NCBI GenBank assembly: GCA_017948555.1
Contig: JAFMYY010000009.1
Coordinates: 142,720-206,719 of the forward strand
DNA: 64,000 bases
From: Cesiribacteraceae bacterium YIM B00369
Lineage (GTDB): Bacteria; Bacteroidota; Bacteroidia; Cytophagales; Cyclobacteriaceae
Reading direction: 5' to 3'
In this document: one piece after another, positions 18,801 through 26,606 of the stretch
Position numbering within the stretch: position 1 is the stretch's first letter
How the letters are laid out: the number at the start of each line of letters is the position of its first letter
Position numbers and translations under genes: made by a program
The notes under the pieces: generated by a model
What the model was told of the DNA's origin: nothing
Database searches by the model: none
What the model saw: only the letters and a program-made list of their open reading frames with translations

Positions 18801-20131
18801 GCAGGTTCAGCAACCGTTATATAATTATCTTTAAACTCCTCATAAATATCATTGTTATTCCCTGCTGTTAAGCGCACAGAATAAGTTCCGGGCTGCCGGT
18901 AAGTTACTTCAGGGTTTTGCCGGCTTGAGGTAGCCGGCTCACCGCCTTCAAACACCCAGTTCCAGGAATTTATCGCTCCTGCTGAACGATCCGTAAATTT
19001 CACCGTCTGCCCCTGATAAACAGAGGTTTTGCCGGCAACGAAATTGGCACGGGCCAGAACGTCTGAATTTAATAGTTCTTTCCTGCGCGGGCTGTATTCC
19101 AGCACCGTAAGAAAACGCTCTTTCTGTTCCAGTGTAAAAATACTCATACATGGATCAGTTGAATAATCCATGTAGTTCTGGGTCATATCTTCTGTACCAC
19201 AGGAGAAGTACTTAGTATCACAACCATGGTTAGGGCCATCGGATTCAGGCGTATCCGTACAAAAATCATCCATTCCACATCCCCCGTCGCCCCATATATG
19301 GCGAAGCCCCAGCCAGTGCCCTACCTCATGGGTGGTGGTTCTTCCCTTATCGTAGGGAGCCATTAAATTAAAGTCTCCTTTATCAGAAGAACCAAAAGTG
19401 GTGTAACGCATTACCACCCCGTCGGTTTCTGCTGCTGTTTCGAGGCCTGGAATATCCAGGCCATCCAGTCCCGAACTTACAGGAAACTGGGCATAGCCCA
19501 ATAACCCGCCGTCCAGTTCGGCCGTCCACATGTTCAGGTAACGGTTAGGGTCCCAGTAGGTAGCTGGCTTCACTATACCATCCATCGAATAAGGGTCTAA
19601 TGCGCCCGATACACCAAGGTCTCTGTTCCTGACCCTGTGTACGCCTGCCTCCTGCAGAGGATTTCCATGAGGGTCCACCTCCGCCAGTATGAATTCAATT
19701 TGGGCATCGGCTCCTGCCGGATGGTTATTAAAGCCCCTGGAACCTTCTTTTCTCCTGAAGTCTTCGTTCAACACCTCTATCTGCGACTGAATCTGAGCAT
19801 AGCTGATATTTGATCCCTGGCCCACAGCTTCGCCGCTATGAATAACATGTACTACTACGGGAATATATTTTATCCGGTCATCCAGAGGTTGCATCCTGAA
19901 CATTTTCCGCTCTTTCGTAGCTCTGTTCATGAACTTTTCAAAAGCCTCAACAGATGGCAGTTTGGGGTTCTGAGCCCTGAGGGCCTCGTTTATCTCAACA
20001 GTTCCACACCTCCAGAAAGGATACCGTCCGTCCTTATCTTTAGGCATTGCTGCCAGTTCTTTAATACTCCCCTGCCCGAAAGACAAAGCCGAATACATCA
20101 GGAGTAAAGTAACCAGTAGAATTTTTTTCAT
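12839..20131 (-). CDS. Giant secreted M43 (pappalysin-like) metalloprotease with PKD, anchor-D and cadherin-like repeats and T9SS sorting domain
   Basis: About 2430 residues from the ATG at 20131. The frame stays open 21 codons further to a TTG, but the ATG directly precedes a good signal peptide (MKKILLVTLLLMYSALSFG). Order: M43 metallopeptidase with zinc motif HEVGHWLGLRH (residues 268-278) and Met-turn region QNYMDYS; two PKD domains (each with WNWVFEGGEPATSS or WHWEFRGGEPATSS); repeated choice-of-anchor-D/HYDIN-like units (GVPAVAVSDSEVDFG and similar); a ThuA-like or Rossmann insert; a propeller-like stretch; several cadherin-like repeats (NYFTDPDGDRLEY and similar); and a C-terminal sorting domain (KIYPNPFTNSLEI). 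Secreted by T9SS and probably cell-surface attached. The protease function follows from the zinc motif; the substrate is unknown. Confidence 0.92.
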   Translation of the reverse strand: MKKILLVTLLLMYSALSFGQGSIKELAAMPKDKDGRYPFWRCGTVEINEALRAQNPKLPSVEAFEKFMNRATKERKMFRMQPLDDRIKYIPVVVHVIHSGEAVGQGSNISYAQIQSQIEVLNEDFRRKEGSRGFNNHPAGADAQIEFILAEVDPHGNPLQEAGVHRVRNRDLGVSGALDPYSMDGIVKPATYWDPNRYLNMWTAELDGGLLGYAQFPVSSGLDGLDIPGLETAAETDGVVMRYTTFGSSDKGDFNLMAPYDKGRTTTHEVGHWLGLRHIWGDGGCGMDDFCTDTPESDGPNHGCDTKYFSCGTEDMTQNYMDYSTDPCMSIFTLEQKERFLTVLEYSPRRKELLNSDVLARANFVAGKTSVYQGQTVKFTDRSAGAINSWNWVFEGGEPATSSRQNPEVTYRQPGTYSVRLTAGNNNDIYEEFKDNYITVAEPASVPSVNFSADRSSVFTGQGVQFEDASHASVFSWHWEFRGGEPATSSIQNPVVQYRNRGTFGVKLTVRNAKGVAERVVENMISVAEGPQLIASPAELEKALFVGESATGFINLANPGDQPLNYTITSGFDEGIITFNPGEETGTIRSGSGKTIQFTFSTGELNGGRYKEPIRIQTNDPRNEITEIPVTLRITGVPAVAVSDSEVDFGNILRGNTRYYPVVVHNTGTDTLRLRAELSSEVFSLETSAYKIPAKAEAVLRLAFNPREIRHYSANLLLHTNDPENRQLTVRLAGNGVPAPEIAVNPDQFKVALLAGDSVNELLSIRNRGGADLNFTLKFTNRTVNEKQFSAGLFSSSAETDSTTSAFLSLNSSMEDASVLVIQNTDAWVTDIQRDILAPMGIAAHKINSSSISSTDFSVYDLIVTAGDEDYRYYNALSANAAKFEDFVRSGGSVLYQTATQGDNVTLAGGVLSEHGLMAEVNEVVNGNHTIMEGLPGIINGTWASHNVIRNLPQNAGIITVSGNGEKLPTTVEYSIGAGTIIATGMTWEYAFSFGHNYGVLTSRSVAYLLENSVGWLSADKNSGSVPGNSEEGINLKFNAKNLMGGTYYGDVLIASDDPLNELVTVPVTLEVTGVPVVALSDNQMNFGKIREGEKQVRPLTIQNQGSDGLTVAPALDNGIFTVDLTPVTIPARSSYVLEIAYAPVVVGTTTAVLTLSTNDPRHPELEVELQGTAVAAPRLVVNPASFSIELNSGEAKRENLLIENKGGDTLFYSLRGATLNERKGAEQKARGHALEVRLVKGEKDERKGAEISARSGDDGPDGFGYKWTDSKAANGPQFNWIDISATGTILYLGDDSAQPVELPFPFSFYGEEKEMVYVGSNGFLTFNENNASSLSNSQIPNSYPPNDLIAAYWTDLYPGDRVKYLGREDLFIIQFTDVPRFGGSGLLTFQYILYPNGDIKIQYKQSTDTWHSATIGIENATGTDGLQIAFNTPYVENNLAVLISTDKVIDFEPDFGQVIPGGSANVEVIFNGDGLFGGTYEKEILLSTNDPLQEETIIPVILEVRGIPRIELSETVLNFNSARFTGVSETKKLVVRNSGTMALELNSLAVSSDKFIVNNTPVSVPPGERVEIEVGFLSAEVGQFREKLVIESNDPDKGRLEISLEAEVSEPPVIEISTQNIRRSLSIGDKTDKLPLEISNKGGYPLSISFSSGATGFEAATREPVKDREVGFYAVPAPSSAVAPALYMPGTDRNPATGEESLIEETYPYFIYGARGMCWINEDLYVLQYSTGGVYIYDPETSQAKLQFYVPQESYGLTWDGEYLWTASYQSAQAYDLSGNNKGNFNLPYSNGYYRSVAWDGSAFIVCTPFEYSGVHRVNERGQVLETFSLPAGVKMDQLTISGSTWWVLDLQNYELLSVSVVQDQLHVNGRYPYPSWEQGYALAVDNRRKLWMADWSALYRLNLTDLSLPEWVFADLASADENIPAGEERIIDFAFEAGEGLRVGSHSAELQINSNDPAVPLTSVMFELEVLNSPPHVTGAVQDVAMVFGGNDLQIDLSALFNDINVEDQINYFARAENSGLEVTIGGNMLNIRAAESGRCRVNLFATDQRGARSEEISFVVTVAVEDNQAPEMVAGGPLIDLLQEGQSHSINLDNYFTDPDGDRLEYRVTVNNASCMNAEVSGNTLNLLAIEKGLAIVAVKALDGKGGAADLIFNINVNAQPKGRTAIPAHNMAIKSDTLHFRFSEVFSDADGDIMTFEAHAENNEVVSLLIQNDIVKVVAQKKGETVITFTAGDNKAGRGQVSFPVWAHYAPEAKKAIKDQEVALSKVHSINLFPYFNEPDGEQMSFAVSYDHSALEATVEGSVLELKGLKTGSGVVTIRVSDTRGATFVTGMKVNVVDVLSVKGDISGNFKIYPNPFTNSLEIETSGQVPLSVMIFDQLSRLLQKQQWESGSGKKCSVNVTDLPPGTYLLKIVTPAGVTTHSVVKL

Positions 20132-20194
20132 TTTATGGTTATAAAGGGTGGAATAGGAAAAGACACTTTTGCTGATTATTTGTAACTGAATCAA

Positions 20195-20961
20195 TGTATG
20201 TTTTAGCCTTGAATTACCTTGTAATCAGGCCCCTGTTCTTTGCTTATTACAAAATACTCCCACACAAAGGAATGCCAGTTTAAATTTATAATAATATGGA
20301 CCTCTAAGGACTCTGGCACTAAAAGGCAAAATCAGAACCTCTCCTGACCTCTTTTCTTCTAACTTCGTAACAAACAGATTACCAACTGATAACATCTGCC
20401 TTAAGGACAAAATAATCTGTCAATATCAATATTATTTACATTGTTAAATCAAATCTAAAAAAATAAATTATATTAACAATTTATATTTTCATATTTATTA
20501 ATATTTCAGTTAAAAATCATTTCCCTATTTCCAACAGCTGCCGGTTGCATTATTCGATTAATGATAGAAATTATTTTGCAGTGTAATATTTACCCGCTAA
20601 TACAATCATTCCGGAACAAGCAGAAATGAAAACTGAAGGCAAAGCGGCCACCGGCTACCTGTAAACAAAAAGCCCCTGCCTGTGTATCCCCACAGTTATA
20701 GCTTGTTTTGTCAAGGGAAGTAATTTCAGGCTGAGTGAGAGAGATTAATTATTTCTAAAAAAACCTCAGACCAGGCGGGCTTTTGGGGTGCTATAAAACA
20801 ATATTTCTGCAAAATCTCTCTGCCACGCATTACTCCTTCGGCAGAAAAACCATAAAGTGTCTTTTTCAACAGGCCAAATAAAAACAAACCTATAATTTTA
20901 TAGCAGGTATAAAAGTGCATTATTTCTATTGACGACATGGCTGAATTAATTATATTCAGGC
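20195..20961. other. Divergent intergenic region, no gene seen
   Basis: Lies between the M43 gene (minus) and the helical-repeat gene (plus). Two short minus-strand frames here have no recognisable features and one overlaps the start of the plus-strand gene, so they are not called. Just before the plus-strand ATG, TTGACG and TATATT are 16 bp apart. This resembles a sigma70 promoter, although Bacteroidota normally use a different consensus. Confidence 0.45.
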
Positions 20962-21507
20962 ATGCAGATAAGTACATTATTAGCCACGGGCAAACCATCC
21001 AATCCCGAATATCTCCACCTTCAGGACCAGCTGCTGCAAAAGCCGCAGCTCCTTAAAGAAGTTGTTGTTGCCTTTTTAGGAGGCCCTGCCACTATTACCC
21101 AAAGAGCTGCCGGCCTCCTTCTCGATTGTGTCAGGAAAAACCCGTGCTCCCTCTCCCCTTTTCTGGAGGAAATGCTGGTAACAATAAATGCAGAGGATGC
21201 TTCTGATGCAATTAAACGAAATACTATTCGTTTGCTGCAGTTCATAAGCATACCTGAGGAACTGGAGGGAGAGGTAATGGACGTATGTTTTTCTTTTCTT
21301 AGCAGGAATAAGGAGGCGGTGGCTATAAAAGCTTTTTCCATGACTGTACTCTGCCAGCTTGCTCAGAAGTACCCTGAAATAATAAACGAGTTAAAGGTCC
21401 TGATTATAGACCGGCTTCCTTTCGAAAAACCAGCCTTTACTTCCAGGGCGGGAAAAGTTTTGCAGGTACTGGCAAAAAAAAGTAAAACCAGGGCATCAGA
21501 TTTCTGA
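20962..21507 (+). CDS. Small helical-repeat (HEAT-like) protein of unknown function
   Basis: 181 residues, almost entirely alpha-helical by composition. It has about four antiparallel helix pairs in which leucine-rich segments recur, for example AAGLLLDCVRKNP, IRLLQFISIPEEL, FSMTVLCQLAQKYPEIINELK and AGKVLQVLAKK. This is the look of HEAT/ARM-type repeats used for protein-protein contact. It has no signal peptide, so is probably cytoplasmic. The family was not recognised. It stands alone, divergent from the M43 gene and convergent with the esterase gene, sharing a bidirectional terminator with the latter. The codon usage and continuous frame support a real gene. Confidence 0.75.
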   Translation: MQISTLLATGKPSNPEYLHLQDQLLQKPQLLKEVVVAFLGGPATITQRAAGLLLDCVRKNPCSLSPFLEEMLVTINAEDASDAIKRNTIRLLQFISIPEELEGEVMDVCFSFLSRNKEAVAIKAFSMTVLCQLAQKYPEIINELKVLIIDRLPFEKPAFTSRAGKVLQVLAKKSKTRASDF

Positions 21508-21520
21508 ATTGGTGCACAAA

Positions 21521-21554
21521 AAAATAGCGCCCGTTCTGGAACCAGCGCTATTTT
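21521..21554. terminator. Bidirectional intrinsic terminator
   Basis: AAAATAGCGC (21521-21530) and GCGCTATTTT (21545-21554) form a perfect 10-bp stem with flanking A/T runs between two convergent genes. Confidence 0.85.
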
Positions 21555-21578
21555 CAAAAACCTGTTTAATAAATTTTC

Positions 21579-22985
21579 TTATTCCAGCTTTACCGGCCAG
21601 TTGTCGGTGCGGAAGCTTGAGGCGGGAAGGCCTGCTTTGTTGAAGAGTTCAGGCTCTGAGGTGTTGCTCCAGCCTGAGCGGACCGCCACAGGCGCTTTAA
21701 CCTGCTTTGCCTGTACTACAATTGTGTTTCCTTCGATACGGGCTTTGGCACGAACAAACTTCCTGTCCTCTCCCGCAATTTCGAACTGTGTTATTTCTTT
21801 CTCCCTGGCCACCAGGCCTTCCTCTGCATAGTCAAATATCAGCCGAAGCTTATTTCCTTCCTTTTTCATTTCTTTAAAAAGAGGTCCGGAAAATGCAATC
21901 CCATCTTTGCCATAAGTTTGGCTCAGTGCCAAGGCAGCTAACCGCTTCCCTACAACGAGTTTATTCCGGGGGTGTATATCACGTATATTGCCAATATCAT
22001 TCAATACAACCATTCCTGTATTTGGAGTGCTTAAGCTTTTCCGCTGGGCATCGCGCAATAAAACACCTTCCTGTTCCCTTCCATACTTATGAGGGGCTAT
22101 CTGTACATAGTAAAACGGAAAATTAAACTGCCATTCGCTTCTCCAGTTTTTGATAAGGGCAGGAAAGAGCTGTTCATAATTTTCAGGCATGACAGTATTG
22201 GTTTCTCCCTGATACCAGATTACACCTGCAATTCTAAATGGGATCAGCGGGGCAATCATTGTATTGTAGGTAACTCCGGGTTCCCGTGGTGCCCAGGGCA
22301 TTTCGCCGATCCTGCCGGCTGCCTCTGCAAACTCCTTATTTTCCTCAACTACACGGGGATTCATCCACACCTCCGCAGGTGTGCCTCCCCAGCTACTGTT
22401 GATCAACCCAATGGGCACATTTAAATTCTCCTGCAGTTCCCTTCCGAAGAAATAGGCAACGGCACTGAAATCGATCATAGTTTCAGGAGTCGAGGCTTCC
22501 CAGCTGCCCTGCAGATCAATTTGTTTGGTTTCTGCAGTGCGGTGGGCAACTGTAAAAAAACGAATGTTCGGGTGGTTAGCCTTTTTCACTTCTTCCTGCC
22601 CGTTATCTATGCCCATTGCTGCCGACCATTCCATATTAGACTGTCCGGAACAAAGCCACACTTCTCCGACCAGTACATCGTTGAGCCGGATAGTGTTTAA
22701 TCCTTGTATGGTAAGAGTGTAAGGCCCTCCCGCCGCCGGAGTATTTACCTTTACCGACCAGGCACCCTGATTGCTGGCTGCCACTTTTGTTTCTTTCCCA
22801 TCCCAGCTGGTGCTAACCTTTACTTCTTCCATGGCTTTGGCCCATCCCCAAATGGTTACCTCTTCCTTTTGCTGCAATACCATACCGTTACCAAATATGG
22901 CTGGCAAGGTAACATCTGCTATAGCGCCGGTGTGGATCATAAGCAGCGTAAGGATAGTAAGAATAAAATAACCTTTTCTTTTCAT
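21579..22985 (-). CDS. Sialate O-acetylesterase (SGNH/SASA family)
   Basis: 468 residues with a signal peptide (hydrophobic LTILTLLMI, cleavage near AIADV). Family blocks are visible: catalytic serine in GQSNMEWS, the WYQGETNTVMPENYEQLFPALIKNWR-type region (first part WYQGETN), and the Asp/His block DIHPRNKLVVGKRLA. It removes acetyl esters from sialic acids or other acetylated sugars in the periplasm. In Bacteroidota this family also deacetylates plant and algal polysaccharides, so the true substrate is open. No carbohydrate utilisation genes flank it; it is a single-gene unit ending at the shared hairpin at 21521-21554. Confidence 0.92.
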   Translation of the reverse strand: MKRKGYFILTILTLLMIHTGAIADVTLPAIFGNGMVLQQKEEVTIWGWAKAMEEVKVSTSWDGKETKVAASNQGAWSVKVNTPAAGGPYTLTIQGLNTIRLNDVLVGEVWLCSGQSNMEWSAAMGIDNGQEEVKKANHPNIRFFTVAHRTAETKQIDLQGSWEASTPETMIDFSAVAYFFGRELQENLNVPIGLINSSWGGTPAEVWMNPRVVEENKEFAEAAGRIGEMPWAPREPGVTYNTMIAPLIPFRIAGVIWYQGETNTVMPENYEQLFPALIKNWRSEWQFNFPFYYVQIAPHKYGREQEGVLLRDAQRKSLSTPNTGMVVLNDIGNIRDIHPRNKLVVGKRLAALALSQTYGKDGIAFSGPLFKEMKKEGNKLRLIFDYAEEGLVAREKEITQFEIAGEDRKFVRAKARIEGNTIVVQAKQVKAPVAVRSGWSNTSEPELFNKAGLPASSFRTDNWPVKLE

Positions 22986-23919
22986 TTGTTCTTCTGTTTA
23001 CGGGTTTTGTTGATTTTATCTGATGGTTTGAATGTTGATTATTTCGCAAACCAGGAGCAAAGTAATTTCCACAGAGAACATATAGCCTTCATAAAATAGC
23101 TGAAAATTCAGTCAGTTCAAAGGCCGGAAAACCTGCACTCACTTAGTTCGTTCTCTTCCTGGGCACAGCACTTCCCGGCTTTTTTTTGCAGTAATACTTT
23201 TTCCGGCAGCACTATTTTATAAAGCTCCGGTAGCTGAATAAAGAGCCAGCTAAAGGTTCTATAGTAATTGGCAGAACAACTGTCCACTTTACAGCTAACC
23301 ACAGCTATAGCGAAATAAAGGTTTCCCGGAGCAATATAACACAATCCCCGCTTCATTTCTTAAACAAAAGATGAGCACTTCCTTATACCGGCTGTTAAGA
23401 TCATTCTGAAATATAACATCAAATTTATTCTTCACCTTAAAATCACTCCACCCGGATTGATGTAGTAAATTCTATTCCTTACATTTATTTAGCATAGCAG
23501 CAAAAAACAGGCGGTTACCTTTGTGCATTTAACCTCATTAAGAAGCCAGGATCCGGTAATCTTTTATAACAGCATAACAAAGGCTCCGGTAACTTTCTTT
23601 GATTACCATAAATATTGAAAGAATTGTATTTTTATTCCTGCCCAAAGTCCATTAATGCTGCAGGTATAAATTCCGGGGAGGCTTTTCTGCATAAACAGGC
23701 GCAAAAATCAGCATGTGTGGTTAACTGGCGGTCGGGAAAAGCTTTAAAATTTACTGATACGAAAATCATACTTTTAACCGGTAAATTCCAAACTATTATT
23801 ACATGAAAAGAACAGGGCAGGTAACAATTTTTTAACACTAAGACTTACACCTGCCTTTATTAAAAATTATTTTATTTTAATTTGCACTTATCTTCTTTCT
23901 ATCGCTATTTAATTTTATC
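22986..23919. other. Long non-coding stretch between divergent genes
   Basis: 934 bases between the esterase gene (minus) and the sensor kinase gene (plus). Three small frames of 60-80 codons (for example a minus-strand one at 23117-23356) have no recognisable features, unconvincing composition and no good start context, so they are not called. The promoters of both flanking genes must lie here. No repeat or structured RNA was recognised. Confidence 0.45.
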
Positions 23920-26136
23920 ATGGTTAATCAGATTATAAAAGTCCTGCTGCTATTTTTCCTGATCCCGCAAGGGCTGCAAGCCGGAGCTAACCCTGATTCA
24001 ATTATTATCAGAAACTTTAAAGCAGAGCAATACAAAGCCTCTCCAACCACTTACCACGGAATAGAGCTGGCAAATAAAGTAACTCTTTTTGCCAACGAAA
24101 ACGGGGTGCTCCAATACGACGGCAGTGAGTGGAAGATTATTTCCTTAAAAAATTTCTCACCAGCTATTTCGCTCCTGGAAGATGGAAACAGGATTTATGT
24201 AGGTGGAAGAAACGAAATTGGCTACCTGGAACCAAATGAAATGGGCGAACTGGAATACACTTCACTTAAACCCCTTCTGGACCCTGAAGGAAATATTTCT
24301 TTATCAGACACCTGGCAGATAATAAAAACAGAAGAGGGTATTTATTTTGAGACTTATGAAATGATCCTCCGATATGACGGAAACAGTATGCATATCATCC
24401 CTTTGCAGTCTGCCTATATATTCAAGGTAAACCGGCAATTGTTTGCCTCCGTAGAAAAAAAGGGACTGGCAAAAATTGAGAAGGACACCGTTACTTTTGT
24501 TAATACAGCTTTTGCCTTCGACAAGGACATGGCTTTCATTTACATAAAGGGATTAAAAGGTGAAAATCTTATTCTGACCGCCGATAATGGAATTTATACT
24601 TTTGATCCGGTAAAGTTTACCACCAAAAAATGGGAAGGGGCAGCCAATTCTCTTTTGCAGAAAAACAGCCTGTACAGCATGCTTACCTGGAACGACAGCA
24701 TATATGTGTGTGCCACTTTTATGGGAGGTATATTTTTACTCGACAGAGAGGGGAAGCTTATAAAAGCGTACAACAAAGATAATGGTTTAACCAGCGACTT
24801 CCTGCGGGAAATCTTTGAAGATTCACGGGGAAACATCTGGATCACCAGCGACTATGGCCTGAATTATTTGCAGTTTGCCGGACAGGGAGCACCAGCCATA
24901 GAACCGGAACCGGTAATAAGATACCTTACCATAAATGACCAGCAAACAGGCCTGGCTCCCGGACAGGATTCTTTTGAAACAGAAAAAGACTATGCAGGCT
25001 CCACCATCTTCCATTTTGCCACTCCGGGCTTTCATAAAGAAGAACTGGAGTACAGCTTTAAACTGGAAGGTTATGACAGGAAATGGTCTGACTGGAAACA
25101 GATAACCTCCAAAGAATACACTAACTTAAGGCAAGGGAACTATACATTCCGGTTAAAAGCCCGTATCCCTGGTAAAAAAGAGTCGCGGCCGGTAAGGTTT
25201 TTCATTACCATTCCTATATCATGGTACAAAACTAATCTGGCTTATTTCTGCTTCGCGCTGCTTTTACCAGCGGGTATTTATGCAGCCATCCACTACCGGA
25301 CCAAAAGATTAAAGCATTCAAACATGCGGCTGGCAAAAATCATTAAAAGCCGGACAGCTGAAATTATGGCTCAGAAAGAACAGTTAAGGGTTGCCAATAA
25401 TGATTTAAAAATTAAAAATAAGGAGCTCGACAATTTTGTATACCGCTCTTCACACGACCTTGTAGCTCCTTTAAAATCCCTTAAAGGCCTCATTTCCATT
25501 GCCCAGCTGGAAAATGAGAAAAAAAACCTCCCCACCTATTTTAAGCTGATGAATTCCAGTATCGATAAGCTGGAGAATTTTATCAAAAGCATAATGGAAT
25601 ATTCATCCAATTCCAAGAAAGCGGTTACCAGGGAAGAAGTGGACCTGAATGAAATTATTGACAGCATTAATGAAGATCTTAAATATTATGAAAAAACAGA
25701 AAGGATTGAATTTATCCGGAACATCAGCGCTCCCTCCTTCCTTTCAGACGCTAAACGGTTAAGGATTATTTTAAGCAACCTGATTACCAACAGTATTAAA
25801 TACCATAACTATAACCAGGACTACTTATTTACAGAAGTGAGATCAGCTGTTGAAAAGGATAAAATTAAGATTGAAGTTATCGACAATGGCAAAGGTATTG
25901 CCAATGAATACCTGGACAAAATTTTTGATATGTTCTTCCGTGCCAGTGATGGAGCAGACGGATCCGGATTAGGCCTGTATATTGTAAAAGATACTGTTAA
26001 TAATTTAGGCGGGCAAATCAGCGTCCGTTCCGAATCTGGCAAAGGAACTGCTTTTACACTTTATTTCCCTCTCAGTGGCGTAGTGGAGGATACTCCTGGT
26101 TCAAAAAAAAGAGCACTGAGAATATCTGACCTTTAG
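23920..26136 (+). CDS. Two-component sensor histidine kinase with Reg_prop/Y_Y_Y sensor
   Basis: 738 residues. A signal peptide is followed by a periplasmic beta-propeller built from two-component-regulator propeller repeats (for example DSRGNIWITSDYGLNYL) and a Y_Y_Y domain (LEYSFKLEGYDRKWSDW, YTFRLKAR). A single transmembrane helix lies near residue 440, then a short coiled coil. The HisKA domain has its phospho-acceptor in YRSSHDLVAPLK, and the HATPase domain shows NLITNSIKY, DNGKGI and GSGLGLYIVK. Unlike hybrid two-component systems of gut Bacteroides it has no receiver or AraC domain, so it must signal to a separate regulator not seen nearby. The ligand is unknown. Monocistronic. Confidence 0.93.
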   Translation: MVNQIIKVLLLFFLIPQGLQAGANPDSIIIRNFKAEQYKASPTTYHGIELANKVTLFANENGVLQYDGSEWKIISLKNFSPAISLLEDGNRIYVGGRNEIGYLEPNEMGELEYTSLKPLLDPEGNISLSDTWQIIKTEEGIYFETYEMILRYDGNSMHIIPLQSAYIFKVNRQLFASVEKKGLAKIEKDTVTFVNTAFAFDKDMAFIYIKGLKGENLILTADNGIYTFDPVKFTTKKWEGAANSLLQKNSLYSMLTWNDSIYVCATFMGGIFLLDREGKLIKAYNKDNGLTSDFLREIFEDSRGNIWITSDYGLNYLQFAGQGAPAIEPEPVIRYLTINDQQTGLAPGQDSFETEKDYAGSTIFHFATPGFHKEELEYSFKLEGYDRKWSDWKQITSKEYTNLRQGNYTFRLKARIPGKKESRPVRFFITIPISWYKTNLAYFCFALLLPAGIYAAIHYRTKRLKHSNMRLAKIIKSRTAEIMAQKEQLRVANNDLKIKNKELDNFVYRSSHDLVAPLKSLKGLISIAQLENEKKNLPTYFKLMNSSIDKLENFIKSIMEYSSNSKKAVTREEVDLNEIIDSINEDLKYYEKTERIEFIRNISAPSFLSDAKRLRIILSNLITNSIKYHNYNQDYLFTEVRSAVEKDKIKIEVIDNGKGIANEYLDKIFDMFFRASDGADGSGLGLYIVKDTVNNLGGQISVRSESGKGTAFTLYFPLSGVVEDTPGSKKRALRISDL

Positions 26137-26606
26137 GATTACAAAAATATCTTACCCTGCCTCCCCCTAACATTCTATCCCACAATCATTTGCTTCCACA
26201 GCAAGAGTAATGCTCCGCACCTGTAAATTTTATATACAAAGAGTTAGTTAAAATAAAGGAACTTATTTTAACCCGATTATGTAATTAAATTAAATTCTGT
26301 ATTTATGCCTTTTTGCCAAATACACAGGCATAATTAATCTTCTTTGCGTTTGATTAGTTTTCAATATACCAAATGCAAAGAATTTTATCCTGAATCCTCT
26401 TGACATTCAACGTCAAACCTTACATGATAAAAGGAATCCGGATTTTTCAGGCATAGAATTTATTGTTATATTATCAATACTGAACCTGTTCTTTGTTTCT
26501 TTAAGCTGATATCAAATCCAGCAACTTCTTTACTATTTCTGTTCCAGGCAGCAGGCTCAATAGTATAATTCAGAATTAAAATATTTAGAATATAAAAGAA
26601 ACCAGC
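26137..26606. other. Leader/promoter region of prkA
   Basis: No gene. TATGCCT (26304-26310) and AGGCATA (26326-26332) form a weak hairpin that may end the sensor-kinase transcript. TTGAC (26400-26404) and GTCAA (26412-26416) form an inverted repeat with a 7-bp spacer, about 190 bp upstream of prkA, which could be an operator. Confidence 0.4.

Noticed and set aside
20726..20998. 90-codon minus-strand frame overlapping the HEAT-like gene start
   Set aside because: It overlaps a better-supported gene on the other strand and has no domain features.
23117..23356. 79-codon minus-strand frame starting MKRGLCYIAPGNL
   Set aside because: Cys-rich composition unlike its neighbours, no recognisable motif and no supporting context; treated as chance.
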